Of a stretch of 64,000 bases of DNA, positions 43,717 through 51,363 are shown piece by piece. This DNA is from Clostridium_AD sp050717515. GTDB lineage: Bacteria > Bacillota > Clostridia > Clostridiales > Clostridiaceae. The notes beneath the pieces were generated by a model. That model was not told where the DNA came from and ran no database searches. It saw only the letters and a program-made list of their open reading frames with translations. Numbering within the stretch: the first letter of the stretch is position 1; the number at the start of each line of letters is the position of its first letter. A program made the position numbers and the translations under genes. The stretch is from contig NZ_JBOITL010000028.1 in NCBI RefSeq assembly GCF_050717515.1, positions 62,001-126,000 on the forward strand, given 5' to 3'.

Positions 43717-44136
43717 TTAATAAATATCTGGTATAGAACGATGTGCAAGTCCTATTACAACTTCATTCAAATGGAGTAGTCCTATACTTAAAAATATACA
43801 CACACTTATATGTTCGCCAGATCTAGCTATACCTATTTTCCCACCTACATTTAAGCCACTGGCTTTAGGGGCAATTTGCGATAGTGCTTCTTTAGTAGCA
43901 CCTGCTACAGCACCCTCGTGAACGTGGCAATCCTTTATAAGTCCACCTCTTTTAGATGCTACAATAGCACTTTCAATTACCTTTGTAGTAAATGCCGAAA
44001 AATTACCACCAATATCTATTGCAGTAACTATTATTCCTTTTTCTTTGTAAGCTATTATGAGCTTTTCTTCACTAGCTCTTGAACATAAGGACATTTTCAC
44101 AGAAACTTTAGCAATATCTGTACTTTTATGATCCAT
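43717..44136 (-). CDS. hutP: HutP-family RNA-binding antiterminator
   Basis: A 139-residue protein with the HutP signature: DCHVHEGAVAGATKEALSQI, SGLNVGGKIGIARSGEHISV and LSIGLLHLNEVVIGLAHRSI. HutP binds L-histidine and Mg2+ and then UAG/NAG-repeat RNA to disrupt a terminator. ATG at 44136 follows GAGGTGAT; an in-frame start at 44220 would add a hydrophobic stretch foreign to the family. No histidine-utilisation genes are in the window. An ABC transporter behind a UAG-rich leader follows. Confidence 0.9.
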   Translation of the reverse strand: MDHKSTDIAKVSVKMSLCSRASEEKLIIAYKEKGIIVTAIDIGGNFSAFTTKVIESAIVASKRGGLIKDCHVHEGAVAGATKEALSQIAPKASGLNVGGKIGIARSGEHISVCIFLSIGLLHLNEVVIGLAHRSIPDIY

Positions 44137-44329
44137 AAGTATCACCTCTACCTTAAATTTTTTTACTTGTATTATAACATATATTATTGTTGCATCCAAA
44201 ATTAAAAAAATAAGAAACAATCAATCCAATATAATAGTTAATATTTGTTCATAATCATTGATATAATTTAAATTTAGGGTTATAGTTAAGTAAATAAGCT
44301 AATACTATAAAAAAAGGAGAGGATTACTA

Positions 44330-44494
44330 ATGACAGATAAAGAAAAACAAACTAAAAAACTAAGCCCTGAGGAATCAGCAAAAATAGAAAAAAGCAACCT
44401 TGAAAAAGCAAAAAAAGAAGCGAATTTTGTACCACAACCATCAGATTCTGAATTTGATATATGTGGACCTTTAGATTGTGACAAACAGCTTTAA
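44330..44494 (+). CDS. Small 54-residue charged protein
   Basis: ATG at 44330 with AAAGGAGAGG upstream, ending at TAA 44492-44494 just before a strong terminator. The product is very rich in Lys/Glu (TDKEKQTKKLSPEESAKIEK) and ends FDICGPLDCDKQL with two cysteines. Good ribosome site, lysine-rich codon use and a dedicated terminator support a real gene. I do not recognise the family. Confidence 0.7.
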   Translation: MTDKEKQTKKLSPEESAKIEKSNLEKAKKEANFVPQPSDSEFDICGPLDCDKQL

Positions 44495-44504
44495 ACAATC
44501 TAAT

Positions 44505-44550
44505 AAAAGATCTCTTTACCTTAAGCTTACTTAAGGTAAAGAGATCTTTT
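44505..44550 (+). terminator. Strong intrinsic terminator of the 54-residue gene
   Basis: Perfect 21-bp stem, arms 44505-44525 and 44530-44550, with a 4-nt loop. It is followed by ATTTTTCCC on the plus strand and by TTATTAG on the minus strand, so it may also shield the convergent glpP gene. Confidence 0.92.
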
Positions 44551-44646
44551 ATTTTTCCCTATGATATTGTGCAAAAAAGTTTATAAACTTCTAAAAAATA
44601 AGGAACAATAATTTCAAATTAATTATACTTGAAATCCGTATTCCCT

Positions 44647-45234
44647 TCATTCCTCCGATAAAGTCCATAATTCTTGTTTTGTTGTTGAAATTGCCATGGC
44701 TCCTGCACTAATTGATTCCATTATATCCTTTTTAGTTTGAATTAAGCCCCCTGCTATAATTGGTACCCGAACTTGATTTTCCATACTTTTAATAATCTTG
44801 CTTGCAACTCCTGGCATAACTTCTACAGCGTCTGGAAGTACAGATTGTATATTATGTATTCCTGTTTTAAGAGAAAGTGAATCCACTACAAATATTCTCT
44901 GTATAACACAAAAATTTAACTTTTTCCCGTTTTTTATATTTGTTGCCTTTGTAGTTATAATACCGTAGGGCTGACCACATTGCTTTATAAATAATAGTCC
45001 AGTATAGTCTCCCTTTAATCCTTCTATTAAATCCACATGAACAAATACTACTTTGCCTGCCTCTTTAAGCTTCTCACATATTTTCTTTAGATTTATTATG
45101 CTTCCATACAATACAAACACAATAAGAACACCACTATGAATTACTTTTTCTAAATCTTCTTCATTTCTTATTGCTGCAATAACCGGATTTTCTATTAGTA
45201 ATTGATCTAGGTTTTCCAATAATATATCCCCCAA
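44647..45234 (-). CDS. glpP: Glycerol-3-phosphate-responsive antiterminator GlpP
   Basis: TIM-barrel antiterminator with ENPVIAAIRNEEDLEKVIHS, VFVHVDLIEGLKGD, DAVEVMPGV and PIIAGGLI motifs, which include phosphate-binding loops. With glycerol-3-phosphate it lets polymerase read through leader terminators of glp operons. It is divergent from the glycerol operon, whose leader contains a suitable terminator. Length 195. Confidence 0.95.
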   Translation of the reverse strand: MGDILLENLDQLLIENPVIAAIRNEEDLEKVIHSGVLIVFVLYGSIINLKKICEKLKEAGKVVFVHVDLIEGLKGDYTGLLFIKQCGQPYGIITTKATNIKNGKKLNFCVIQRIFVVDSLSLKTGIHNIQSVLPDAVEVMPGVASKIIKSMENQVRVPIIAGGLIQTKKDIMESISAGAMAISTTKQELWTLSEE

Positions 45235-45566
45235 AAATTTATTTTAGTCCCCATAATATAAGCTAATATAATAAAGCAAAAAATATCAAGACTATGCTAC
45301 CTTAAATTATAGTTCCCTTATTTTCAACTTTATATTAATAAAATTAATTTTATCACACTGTTATTTTTCTTTCAAGCTTATTTATTTGTTATACTTTTAT
45401 ACCAAATATACAAAAATAATCTTTACATTTTAATACTAACATTCTAATTGAAAAATTTATGGTGATTATATTTATATATACATTATTTGGTTTTATAATT
45501 ATTTGCTCTTGCAATTGTTTAATTATTATGTTAGTATTAAGTTAAATAAAGTAGAGGCGAAGAGAA

Positions 45567-45618
45567 GAGAGCCTTGATCTATAGGTATTTTATACCTATT
45601 TTTCAAGGTTCTCTTTTT
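45567..45618 (+). terminator. Leader terminator of the glp operon (GlpP antitermination target)
   Basis: GAGAGCCTTGA (45567-45577) and TCAAGGTTCTC (45603-45613) form a long stem followed by TTTTTG, ending only 24 nt before the first glp start codon. An inner hairpin ATAGGTA/TACCTAT sits inside. A terminator placed before the first gene, with glpP next door, is the classic GlpP-controlled layout. The rest of 45235-45560 is AT-rich promoter DNA with no gene. Confidence 0.85.
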
Positions 45619-45641
45619 GTTTGCGTTTAGGAGGTAATATG

Positions 45642-47081
45642 ATGTTTGATGTAACTATTATTGGTGCTGGTATTGTGGGATGCGGAGTAGCGAGAGAGCT
45701 ATCTAAATATAATTTAAAAACATGTGTACTTGATAAATCTAGTGATGTGGGTTCTGGAACGTCAAAGGCAAATAGTGCTATTGTTCATGCAGGTCATGAT
45801 GCGGATCCAAGTACTCTGAAGGGGAAATTAAACGCCCTAGGTAATGCAATGTATACCGATCTTGCCAAGGAATTAGATTTTCCATTTAAGAGAAATGGAT
45901 CATTGGTTTTATGTTTTGACAAGCAGCACCTAGGAGATCTAGAAGATTTACTTCATCAAGGACAAAAAAACGGAGTACCTGGTTTAGTTATTCTGAGTGG
46001 AGATCAGGTTCGCGAAATGGAACCTAATATAACTAAAAAATGTGTTGCTGCACTATATGCTCCAACTGGTGGAATAGTTTGTCCATATGAAATGACTATT
46101 GCTATGGCCGAAAACGCATACACCAATGGCGTACAATTTAAATTTGAAACTGAAGCCACTTCCATAGAAAAAAAATCAAATAATTATGTTATAAAAACTA
46201 ATAAAGGTGACATTGAAACAAAGGTAATCATAAACGCAGCTGGTTTGTTCTCAGATGAAATTAATAATATGGTAAGCGATCACAAGTTTAAAATACTTCC
46301 AAAACGAGGAGAATACGTTTTATTTGATAAAGCTGTAGGAGATTTAGTTACAAAAACTATTTTTCAACTTCCAACCAAACTTGGAAAAGGTGTTTTAGTT
46401 ACACCTACTGTAGATGGTAATCTTCTAGTTGGACCTGATGCTGTAGATGTAGAAAGCAAAGATAATCTTTGCACAACTAAGGAAGGTATTGATGATATCT
46501 TATTGAATGCAGGGCTTAGCATTCAAGAGCCACTTCCTATGAATATGGTAATAACTTCTTTTGCAGGTAACAGAGCAAAAAATAGTGGAAATGATTTTAT
46601 AATTGGAGAGGCCAAGGATGCTAAAAACTTTATCAATGTAGCATCAATTGATTCTCCAGGTTTAACTAGTGCTCCAAGCATTGCTGTAATGGTAGCTGAT
46701 ATAGTAATAGAAAAATTAGCACCTGAAAAAAATGTAGGATTTAATCCTATAAGAAAAGGTATAAGAAAATTTAGAGAAATGTCAAATGAAGAGCGAAAAG
46801 AAATAATTAAAGAAATACCTGAATACGGGAAAATTATTTGTAGGTGTGAAACTGTAACCGAAGGCGAAATTATAGATTCAATAAGAAGACCCCTTGGAGC
46901 AACAACACTTGATGGCGTTAAAAGACGTACAAGAGCTGGAATGGGGAGATGCCAATCAGGCTTTTGTGCTACAAGAGTTGTAGACATACTATCAAAAGAA
47001 CTTAATATACCTCGCTCTCAAGTTACAAAATTCGGTGGGAATTCTATTTTACTAACTGGCAAAAATAAAGACTTACTATAA
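45642..47081 (+). CDS. glpA: FAD-dependent glycerol-3-phosphate dehydrogenase (GlpA-like) with BFD domain
   Basis: Oxidises glycerol-3-phosphate to dihydroxyacetone phosphate. A DAO fold opens with DVTIIGAGIVGCGVARELSK. The C-terminal ~90 residues are a BFD-like [2Fe-2S] domain (IICRCETVTEGEI, GRCQSGFC). The anaerobic GlpABC enzyme has a similar dehydrogenase. ATG at 45642 has AGGAGG 7 nt before it; the ATG immediately upstream is also possible. Genes for an FAD partner and a small cysteine protein follow. Confidence 0.94.
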   Translation: MFDVTIIGAGIVGCGVARELSKYNLKTCVLDKSSDVGSGTSKANSAIVHAGHDADPSTLKGKLNALGNAMYTDLAKELDFPFKRNGSLVLCFDKQHLGDLEDLLHQGQKNGVPGLVILSGDQVREMEPNITKKCVAALYAPTGGIVCPYEMTIAMAENAYTNGVQFKFETEATSIEKKSNNYVIKTNKGDIETKVIINAAGLFSDEINNMVSDHKFKILPKRGEYVLFDKAVGDLVTKTIFQLPTKLGKGVLVTPTVDGNLLVGPDAVDVESKDNLCTTKEGIDDILLNAGLSIQEPLPMNMVITSFAGNRAKNSGNDFIIGEAKDAKNFINVASIDSPGLTSAPSIAVMVADIVIEKLAPEKNVGFNPIRKGIRKFREMSNEERKEIIKEIPEYGKIICRCETVTEGEIIDSIRRPLGATTLDGVKRRTRAGMGRCQSGFCATRVVDILSKELNIPRSQVTKFGGNSILLTGKNKDLL

Positions 47082-47096
47082 ATTGGAGGAATAAAT

Positions 47097-48356
47097 ATGC
47101 AAGAATATGATTTAGTCATAATTGGTGGCGGTCCAGCAGGCCTGGCAGCTGCAGTTTCTGCAAAGGATCAAGGCATAAATAGCATTTTAATTATAGAAAG
47201 AGATGACCAATTAGGTGGTATTCTCAATCAATGTATTCATAATGGTTTCGGTCTTCATACCTTTAAAGAAGAATTAACTGGCCCTGAATATTCAAAACGA
47301 TTTATTGACAAGGTTGTTAATCTTGGAATTGAGTATAAGCTAGATACCATGGTTTTAGATGTAAATGATGATAAACAAGTTACTGCAGTAAATACGCAGG
47401 ATGGTATTCTTGAAATTAAGGCAAAAGCAATTATACTTGCAATGGGCTGTCGTGAAAGACCAAGAGGAGCACTTAATATACCAGGATCAAGATGTTCAGG
47501 TATTTATACAGCAGGAACAGCTCAAAAATATGTTAATGTAGAAGGCTTAATGCCAGGCAAAGAAGTAGTAATCCTTGGTTCCGGAGATATCGGACTTATA
47601 ATGGCAAGAAGAATGACCTTAGAGGGAGCAAAAGTAAAAGCTTGTATAGAACTCATGCCCCATTCAAGTGGACTTAAGCGAAATATTGTACAGTGCTTAG
47701 ACGATTTTGATATTCCACTAAAATTAAGCCACACTATAATAAATATACATGGTGGAGATAGGCTTTCTGGAGTTACAATAGCCGCAGTTGATGATAAGAG
47801 AAAGATAATTGCTGGCACTGAGGAATATATTCCTTGCGATACATTACTTTTATCTGTTGGACTTCTACCAGAAAATGAACTTTCTAGAAAAGCAAATGTT
47901 AAACTTTCTAGAGTTACTGGAGGACCTGAGGTTGATGAAAGTATGCAGACAAGTATTTCTGGTATATTTACCTGTGGTAATGTGCTTCATGTCCACGATT
48001 TGGTAGACAATGTAACCACTGAAAGCTACACTGCTGGTAAAAATGCTGCAGATTATATAAATGGAATTCACCACGCAGGAGTTGGCACTCCAATTTTTGC
48101 AACAGGTGGTGTTAGGTATACAGTACCTACAACTATCAATGCTGAAAATATCGGTGATGGAATAGATGTTAGATTTAGAGTGGGTGAGGTATATAAAAAT
48201 GCATATATATCTGTATACTTTGACGATGCTCGTGAAATGCATTTAAAAAAGAAAATTTTGACTCCTGGTGAAATGGAAAGTGTTAAATTAACTAAAGCAG
48301 TTTTTGATAAATATAGTGAATGTACGAAAATTACTATAAAAGTAGAAAAGGAGTAG
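47097..48356 (+). CDS. FAD/NAD(P)-dependent oxidoreductase partner (GlpB-like)
   Basis: A two-Rossmann pyridine-nucleotide oxidoreductase: FAD motif DLVIIGGGPAGLAAAVSAKD near the N-terminus, NAD motif EVVILGSGDIGLIMARRMTL in the middle and a C-terminal FAD segment GIFTCGNVLHVHDLVDNV. In clostridia it always travels with the GlpA-like gene and the DUF1667 gene, and likely carries electrons from the dehydrogenase. Length 419. Confidence 0.93.
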   Translation: MQEYDLVIIGGGPAGLAAAVSAKDQGINSILIIERDDQLGGILNQCIHNGFGLHTFKEELTGPEYSKRFIDKVVNLGIEYKLDTMVLDVNDDKQVTAVNTQDGILEIKAKAIILAMGCRERPRGALNIPGSRCSGIYTAGTAQKYVNVEGLMPGKEVVILGSGDIGLIMARRMTLEGAKVKACIELMPHSSGLKRNIVQCLDDFDIPLKLSHTIINIHGGDRLSGVTIAAVDDKRKIIAGTEEYIPCDTLLLSVGLLPENELSRKANVKLSRVTGGPEVDESMQTSISGIFTCGNVLHVHDLVDNVTTESYTAGKNAADYINGIHHAGVGTPIFATGGVRYTVPTTINAENIGDGIDVRFRVGEVYKNAYISVYFDDAREMHLKKKILTPGEMESVKLTKAVFDKYSECTKITIKVEKE

Positions 48357-48362
48357 TATATT

Positions 48363-48728
48363 ATGAGTACTAGAGAATTGACTTGCATAGGCTGTCCAGT
48401 AGGTTGCGCTCTTACAGTAGAGCTTTCTGGCAATGAAGTTATAAGTGTATCCGGCAATACCTGTAAAATCGGTGAAAACTATGGTAAGAAGGAATGTACA
48501 AATCCAACAAGAGTTGTTACCTCATCTGTTTTAGTAACAAACGGAAAAAGTGCGATACTTCCTGTAAAGACTGAGAAGGATATTCCAAAGAATTTGATTT
48601 ATGACTGTGTAGGAGCATTAAAAAATGTTGTAGTAAAAGCTCCCATCCATATAGGTGATGTGGTACTGAAAAATGTACTTAACACTGGAATAAATATTAT
48701 AGCAACTAAAGATATCGAAGAGGCATAG
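48363..48728 (+). CDS. DUF1667 small cysteine-rich protein
   Basis: A 121-residue protein starting STRELTCIGCPVGCALTVEL, with the CIGCPVGC motif characteristic of DUF1667. The motif and a later CKIGENYGKKEC could bind a metal cluster. It is the third member of the glycerol-3-phosphate dehydrogenase operon and may be its electron-transfer subunit. Confidence 0.92.
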   Translation: MSTRELTCIGCPVGCALTVELSGNEVISVSGNTCKIGENYGKKECTNPTRVVTSSVLVTNGKSAILPVKTEKDIPKNLIYDCVGALKNVVVKAPIHIGDVVLKNVLNTGINIIATKDIEEA

Positions 48729-48751
48729 TGCCACCCACGTGGCAAGTGGCA
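48727..48751 (+). repeat. GTGCCAC intergenic repeat copy overlapping a stop codon
   Basis: AGTGCCACCCACGTGGCAAG then TGGCA begins in the TAG stop of the DUF1667 gene. It is nearly identical to the copies at 27653 and 36499. Confidence 0.85.
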
Positions 48752-48772
48752 TATTAATTATTGGTAAATTCG

Positions 48773-48795
48773 CGGTATTAACTAATTTAATACCG
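48773..48795 (+). other. Hairpin before glpK
   Basis: CGGTATTA and TAATACCG pair across a 7-nt loop; TGTTTCTA follows on the plus strand. It could be a weak terminator or a second GlpP-type attenuator before glpK. The T-run is short, so neither is certain. Confidence 0.45.
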
Positions 48796-48855
48796 TGTTT
48801 CTATAAGCTTCAAGTAAACGTTTTCTAATAAAATCAAGAAGGAGTGTAAAAATTT

Positions 48856-50349
48856 ATGGCTAAATATGTAATGGCACTAGACCAAGGGACAACAAGTTCA
48901 AGATGCATTTTGTTTAACAAAGAAGGACTAATTGCAAGTGTAGCACAAAAGGAATTTACACAGATATTTCCGAGTGCAGGTTGGGTTGAGCATGATCCTA
49001 TGGAAATTTGGGCTACTCAATTAGGTGTAGCACAAGAAGCTATGGCTAAAATCAATGTGTCGGCAGAAGATATCGCATCTATTGGTATCACAAACCAAAG
49101 AGAAACTACAGTTGTTTGGAATAAACACACTGGCGTTCCTGTATACAATGCAATAGTTTGGCAGTGCAGAAGAACAGCTGGTATTTGTGATGAATTAAAA
49201 GCTACTGGTTTTGATAAAGTGGTAAGAGACAAAACTGGACTTATACTTGACGCTTATTTTTCTGGAACAAAAGTAAAATGGATACTTGATAATGTAGCTG
49301 GTGCTAGAGACGAAGCTGAAAAAGGAAATTTAATATTTGGTACTATAGATACTTGGTTAATTTGGAAATTAACTAGAGGAGAGGTTCATGTAACAGATTA
49401 TACAAATGCTTCTAGAACGATGCTATATAACATTCATGAACTTACATGGGACGATGAACTACTTAGCACTTTAAATATACCTAAATCAATGCTTGCAGAG
49501 GTAAAACCATCAAGTTGTGTTTATGGATATACTGATAATTCAATATTTGGTTCTCCTATAGCAATAGCAGGAGCCGCAGGAGATCAACAAGCAGCCTTAT
49601 TTGGACAAACCTGTTATCAAGCAGGAACAGCTAAAAACACTTATGGTACTGGTTGTTTCTTATTAATGAACACTGGTGAAAAAGCAGTTGATTCTCACAA
49701 CGGTTTGCTTACAACTATAGCCTATGGTATTAATGGCAAAGTTAACTACGCTCTTGAAGGAAGTGTATTTGTTGCAGGAGCAACTATTCAATGGTTAAGA
49801 GATGAACTTCGAATGATTAAGTCTGCACCTGAATCAGAAGAATATGCTACTGCTGTTGAAGATACTGATGGTGTATATATGGTACCAGCCTTTGTTGGAC
49901 TTGGTGCACCTTATTGGGATCCATATGCAAGAGGAACAATAGTTGGTTTAACTCGTGGAACTAAGAAAGAACACTTTATAAGAGCCGCTCTTGAATCCTT
50001 AGCTTATCAAACAAATGATGTATTAAAAGCTATGCAAGAAGATTCAGGTATTACACTTAAGGCTTTAAAAGTTGATGGTGGTGCCTGTGCTAATAATTTC
50101 TTAATGCAGTTCCAATCAGATATATTAGATGTCCAAGTTGACAGACCAGAAGTTATTGAAACAACAGCATTAGGCGCTGCCTATTTAGCAGGACTTGCAG
50201 TTGGATATTGGAAAGATCAAGAAGAGATTGCAAAAAATTGGGCACTTTCTAAATCCTTTGAATCAAAAATGGGAGAAGAAAAAAGAACAGAACTTTTAAA
50301 AGGTTGGCATAAAGCTGTTGGAAGATCAAGGGATTGGGAAGAAAAATAA
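48856..50349 (+). CDS. glpK: Glycerol kinase
   Basis: Phosphorylates glycerol with ATP. FGGY-family motifs: MALDQGTTSSRCILFNKEG, SIGITNQRETTVVWNK, TYGTGCFLLMNTG and LKVDGGACANNFLMQFQSDI. Length of 497 is typical. AAGGAGTG precedes the ATG. It lies 127 bp after the dehydrogenase operon and 80 bp before glpF. Confidence 0.97.
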   Translation: MAKYVMALDQGTTSSRCILFNKEGLIASVAQKEFTQIFPSAGWVEHDPMEIWATQLGVAQEAMAKINVSAEDIASIGITNQRETTVVWNKHTGVPVYNAIVWQCRRTAGICDELKATGFDKVVRDKTGLILDAYFSGTKVKWILDNVAGARDEAEKGNLIFGTIDTWLIWKLTRGEVHVTDYTNASRTMLYNIHELTWDDELLSTLNIPKSMLAEVKPSSCVYGYTDNSIFGSPIAIAGAAGDQQAALFGQTCYQAGTAKNTYGTGCFLLMNTGEKAVDSHNGLLTTIAYGINGKVNYALEGSVFVAGATIQWLRDELRMIKSAPESEEYATAVEDTDGVYMVPAFVGLGAPYWDPYARGTIVGLTRGTKKEHFIRAALESLAYQTNDVLKAMQEDSGITLKALKVDGGACANNFLMQFQSDILDVQVDRPEVIETTALGAAYLAGLAVGYWKDQEEIAKNWALSKSFESKMGEEKRTELLKGWHKAVGRSRDWEEK

Positions 50350-50429
50350 AGAAAGTGTAAATATCAGAACTAAAATGCAGTATATATTTTAGTTCTGAAT
50401 TAAATAAATTATATAGGGGGTATAATACT

Positions 50430-51134
50430 ATGTTAATATATTTAGCAGAGTTTTTTGGAACAATGTTACTTATTCTTCTTGGTGATGGCGTAGTTGCAAA
50501 TGTAGTTCTCAATAAGACAAAAGGAAATAACTCTGGATGGATAGTTATTTGTTTTGGTTGGGCATTTGCAGTGGGTATTCCAGCTTACATATTTACAGTA
50601 AGCGGAGCATCTTTTAATCCTGCTCTTACTTTAGCCCTAGCTGTAATTGGTAATTTATCCTGGTCAGTGGTACCTGGTTATATCATAGCTGAGATGCTTG
50701 GAGCTATAGTCGGCGGAGTTCTTGTTTGGATAATGTATTACCCTCATTGGGCAGTTACAGATGACAAAGCAGGAAAACTTGCTGTATTCTGTACAGCACC
50801 AGCAATTAGACATACACCATCAAACTTTATATCAGAATTTATTGGCACATTTGTATTAGTATTTACATTACTTGGAGTTGCTCAAACAAAATCAGCTCCT
50901 GGATTTGGTCCACTTATTGCTGCATTTATTATTTTAGTAATAGGTTTATCTCTAGGCGGCACAACTGGATATGCTATTAATCCTGCCAGAGATTTAGGAC
51001 CAAGAATAGCTCATGCTATATTACCAATAGCTGGTAAAGGCGATTCTGATTGGGGATATGCTTGGATACCAGTAGTAGCTCCGATTTGCGGTGGCATCCT
51101 AGGTGCTCTATCAGTAGTTGCTCTATTTGGTTAA
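50430..51134 (+). CDS. glpF: Glycerol uptake facilitator (aquaglyceroporin)
   Basis: Six membrane spans with both channel motifs, GASFNPALTLAL and AINPARDLGPR; the Asp after the second NPA favours glycerol over water alone. Length 234. Located after glpK, with GGGGGT before the ATG. Confidence 0.95.
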   Translation: MLIYLAEFFGTMLLILLGDGVVANVVLNKTKGNNSGWIVICFGWAFAVGIPAYIFTVSGASFNPALTLALAVIGNLSWSVVPGYIIAEMLGAIVGGVLVWIMYYPHWAVTDDKAGKLAVFCTAPAIRHTPSNFISEFIGTFVLVFTLLGVAQTKSAPGFGPLIAAFIILVIGLSLGGTTGYAINPARDLGPRIAHAILPIAGKGDSDWGYAWIPVVAPICGGILGALSVVALFG

Positions 51135-51180
51135 ATTCAGACTATAAATTTTATTGTAATAAGAAAAATATCATTTAACA

Positions 51181-51218
51181 AAAGCTGAAGTCTCCATCAG
51201 ATTGGAGGCTTCAGCTTT
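51181..51218 (+). terminator. Terminator of the glp operon
   Basis: AAAGCTGAAGTCTCCA and TGGAGGCTTCAGCTTT pair (one wobble) around a 6-nt loop. The downstream run is AATATTTG, so the signal is moderately strong. Nothing else is seen in 51219-51363. Confidence 0.75.
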
Positions 51219-51363
51219 AATATTTGCAAATACTTTTTTCATAATAATCTCCTACCAATCTTTTTAAATTTTAAAACCCCAAGGTTGGCTTTCATAACCA
51301 ACTTTAACTTTTCCTGAAACATCATGATTATACACATAGATATGAATCGTTTAAATTAATTAA

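Noticed and set aside
48773..48795. Second GlpP-controlled attenuator before glpK
   Set aside because: The hairpin is short and followed by TGTTTCTA rather than a clear T-run, so the claim cannot be supported beyond a possible weak terminator.
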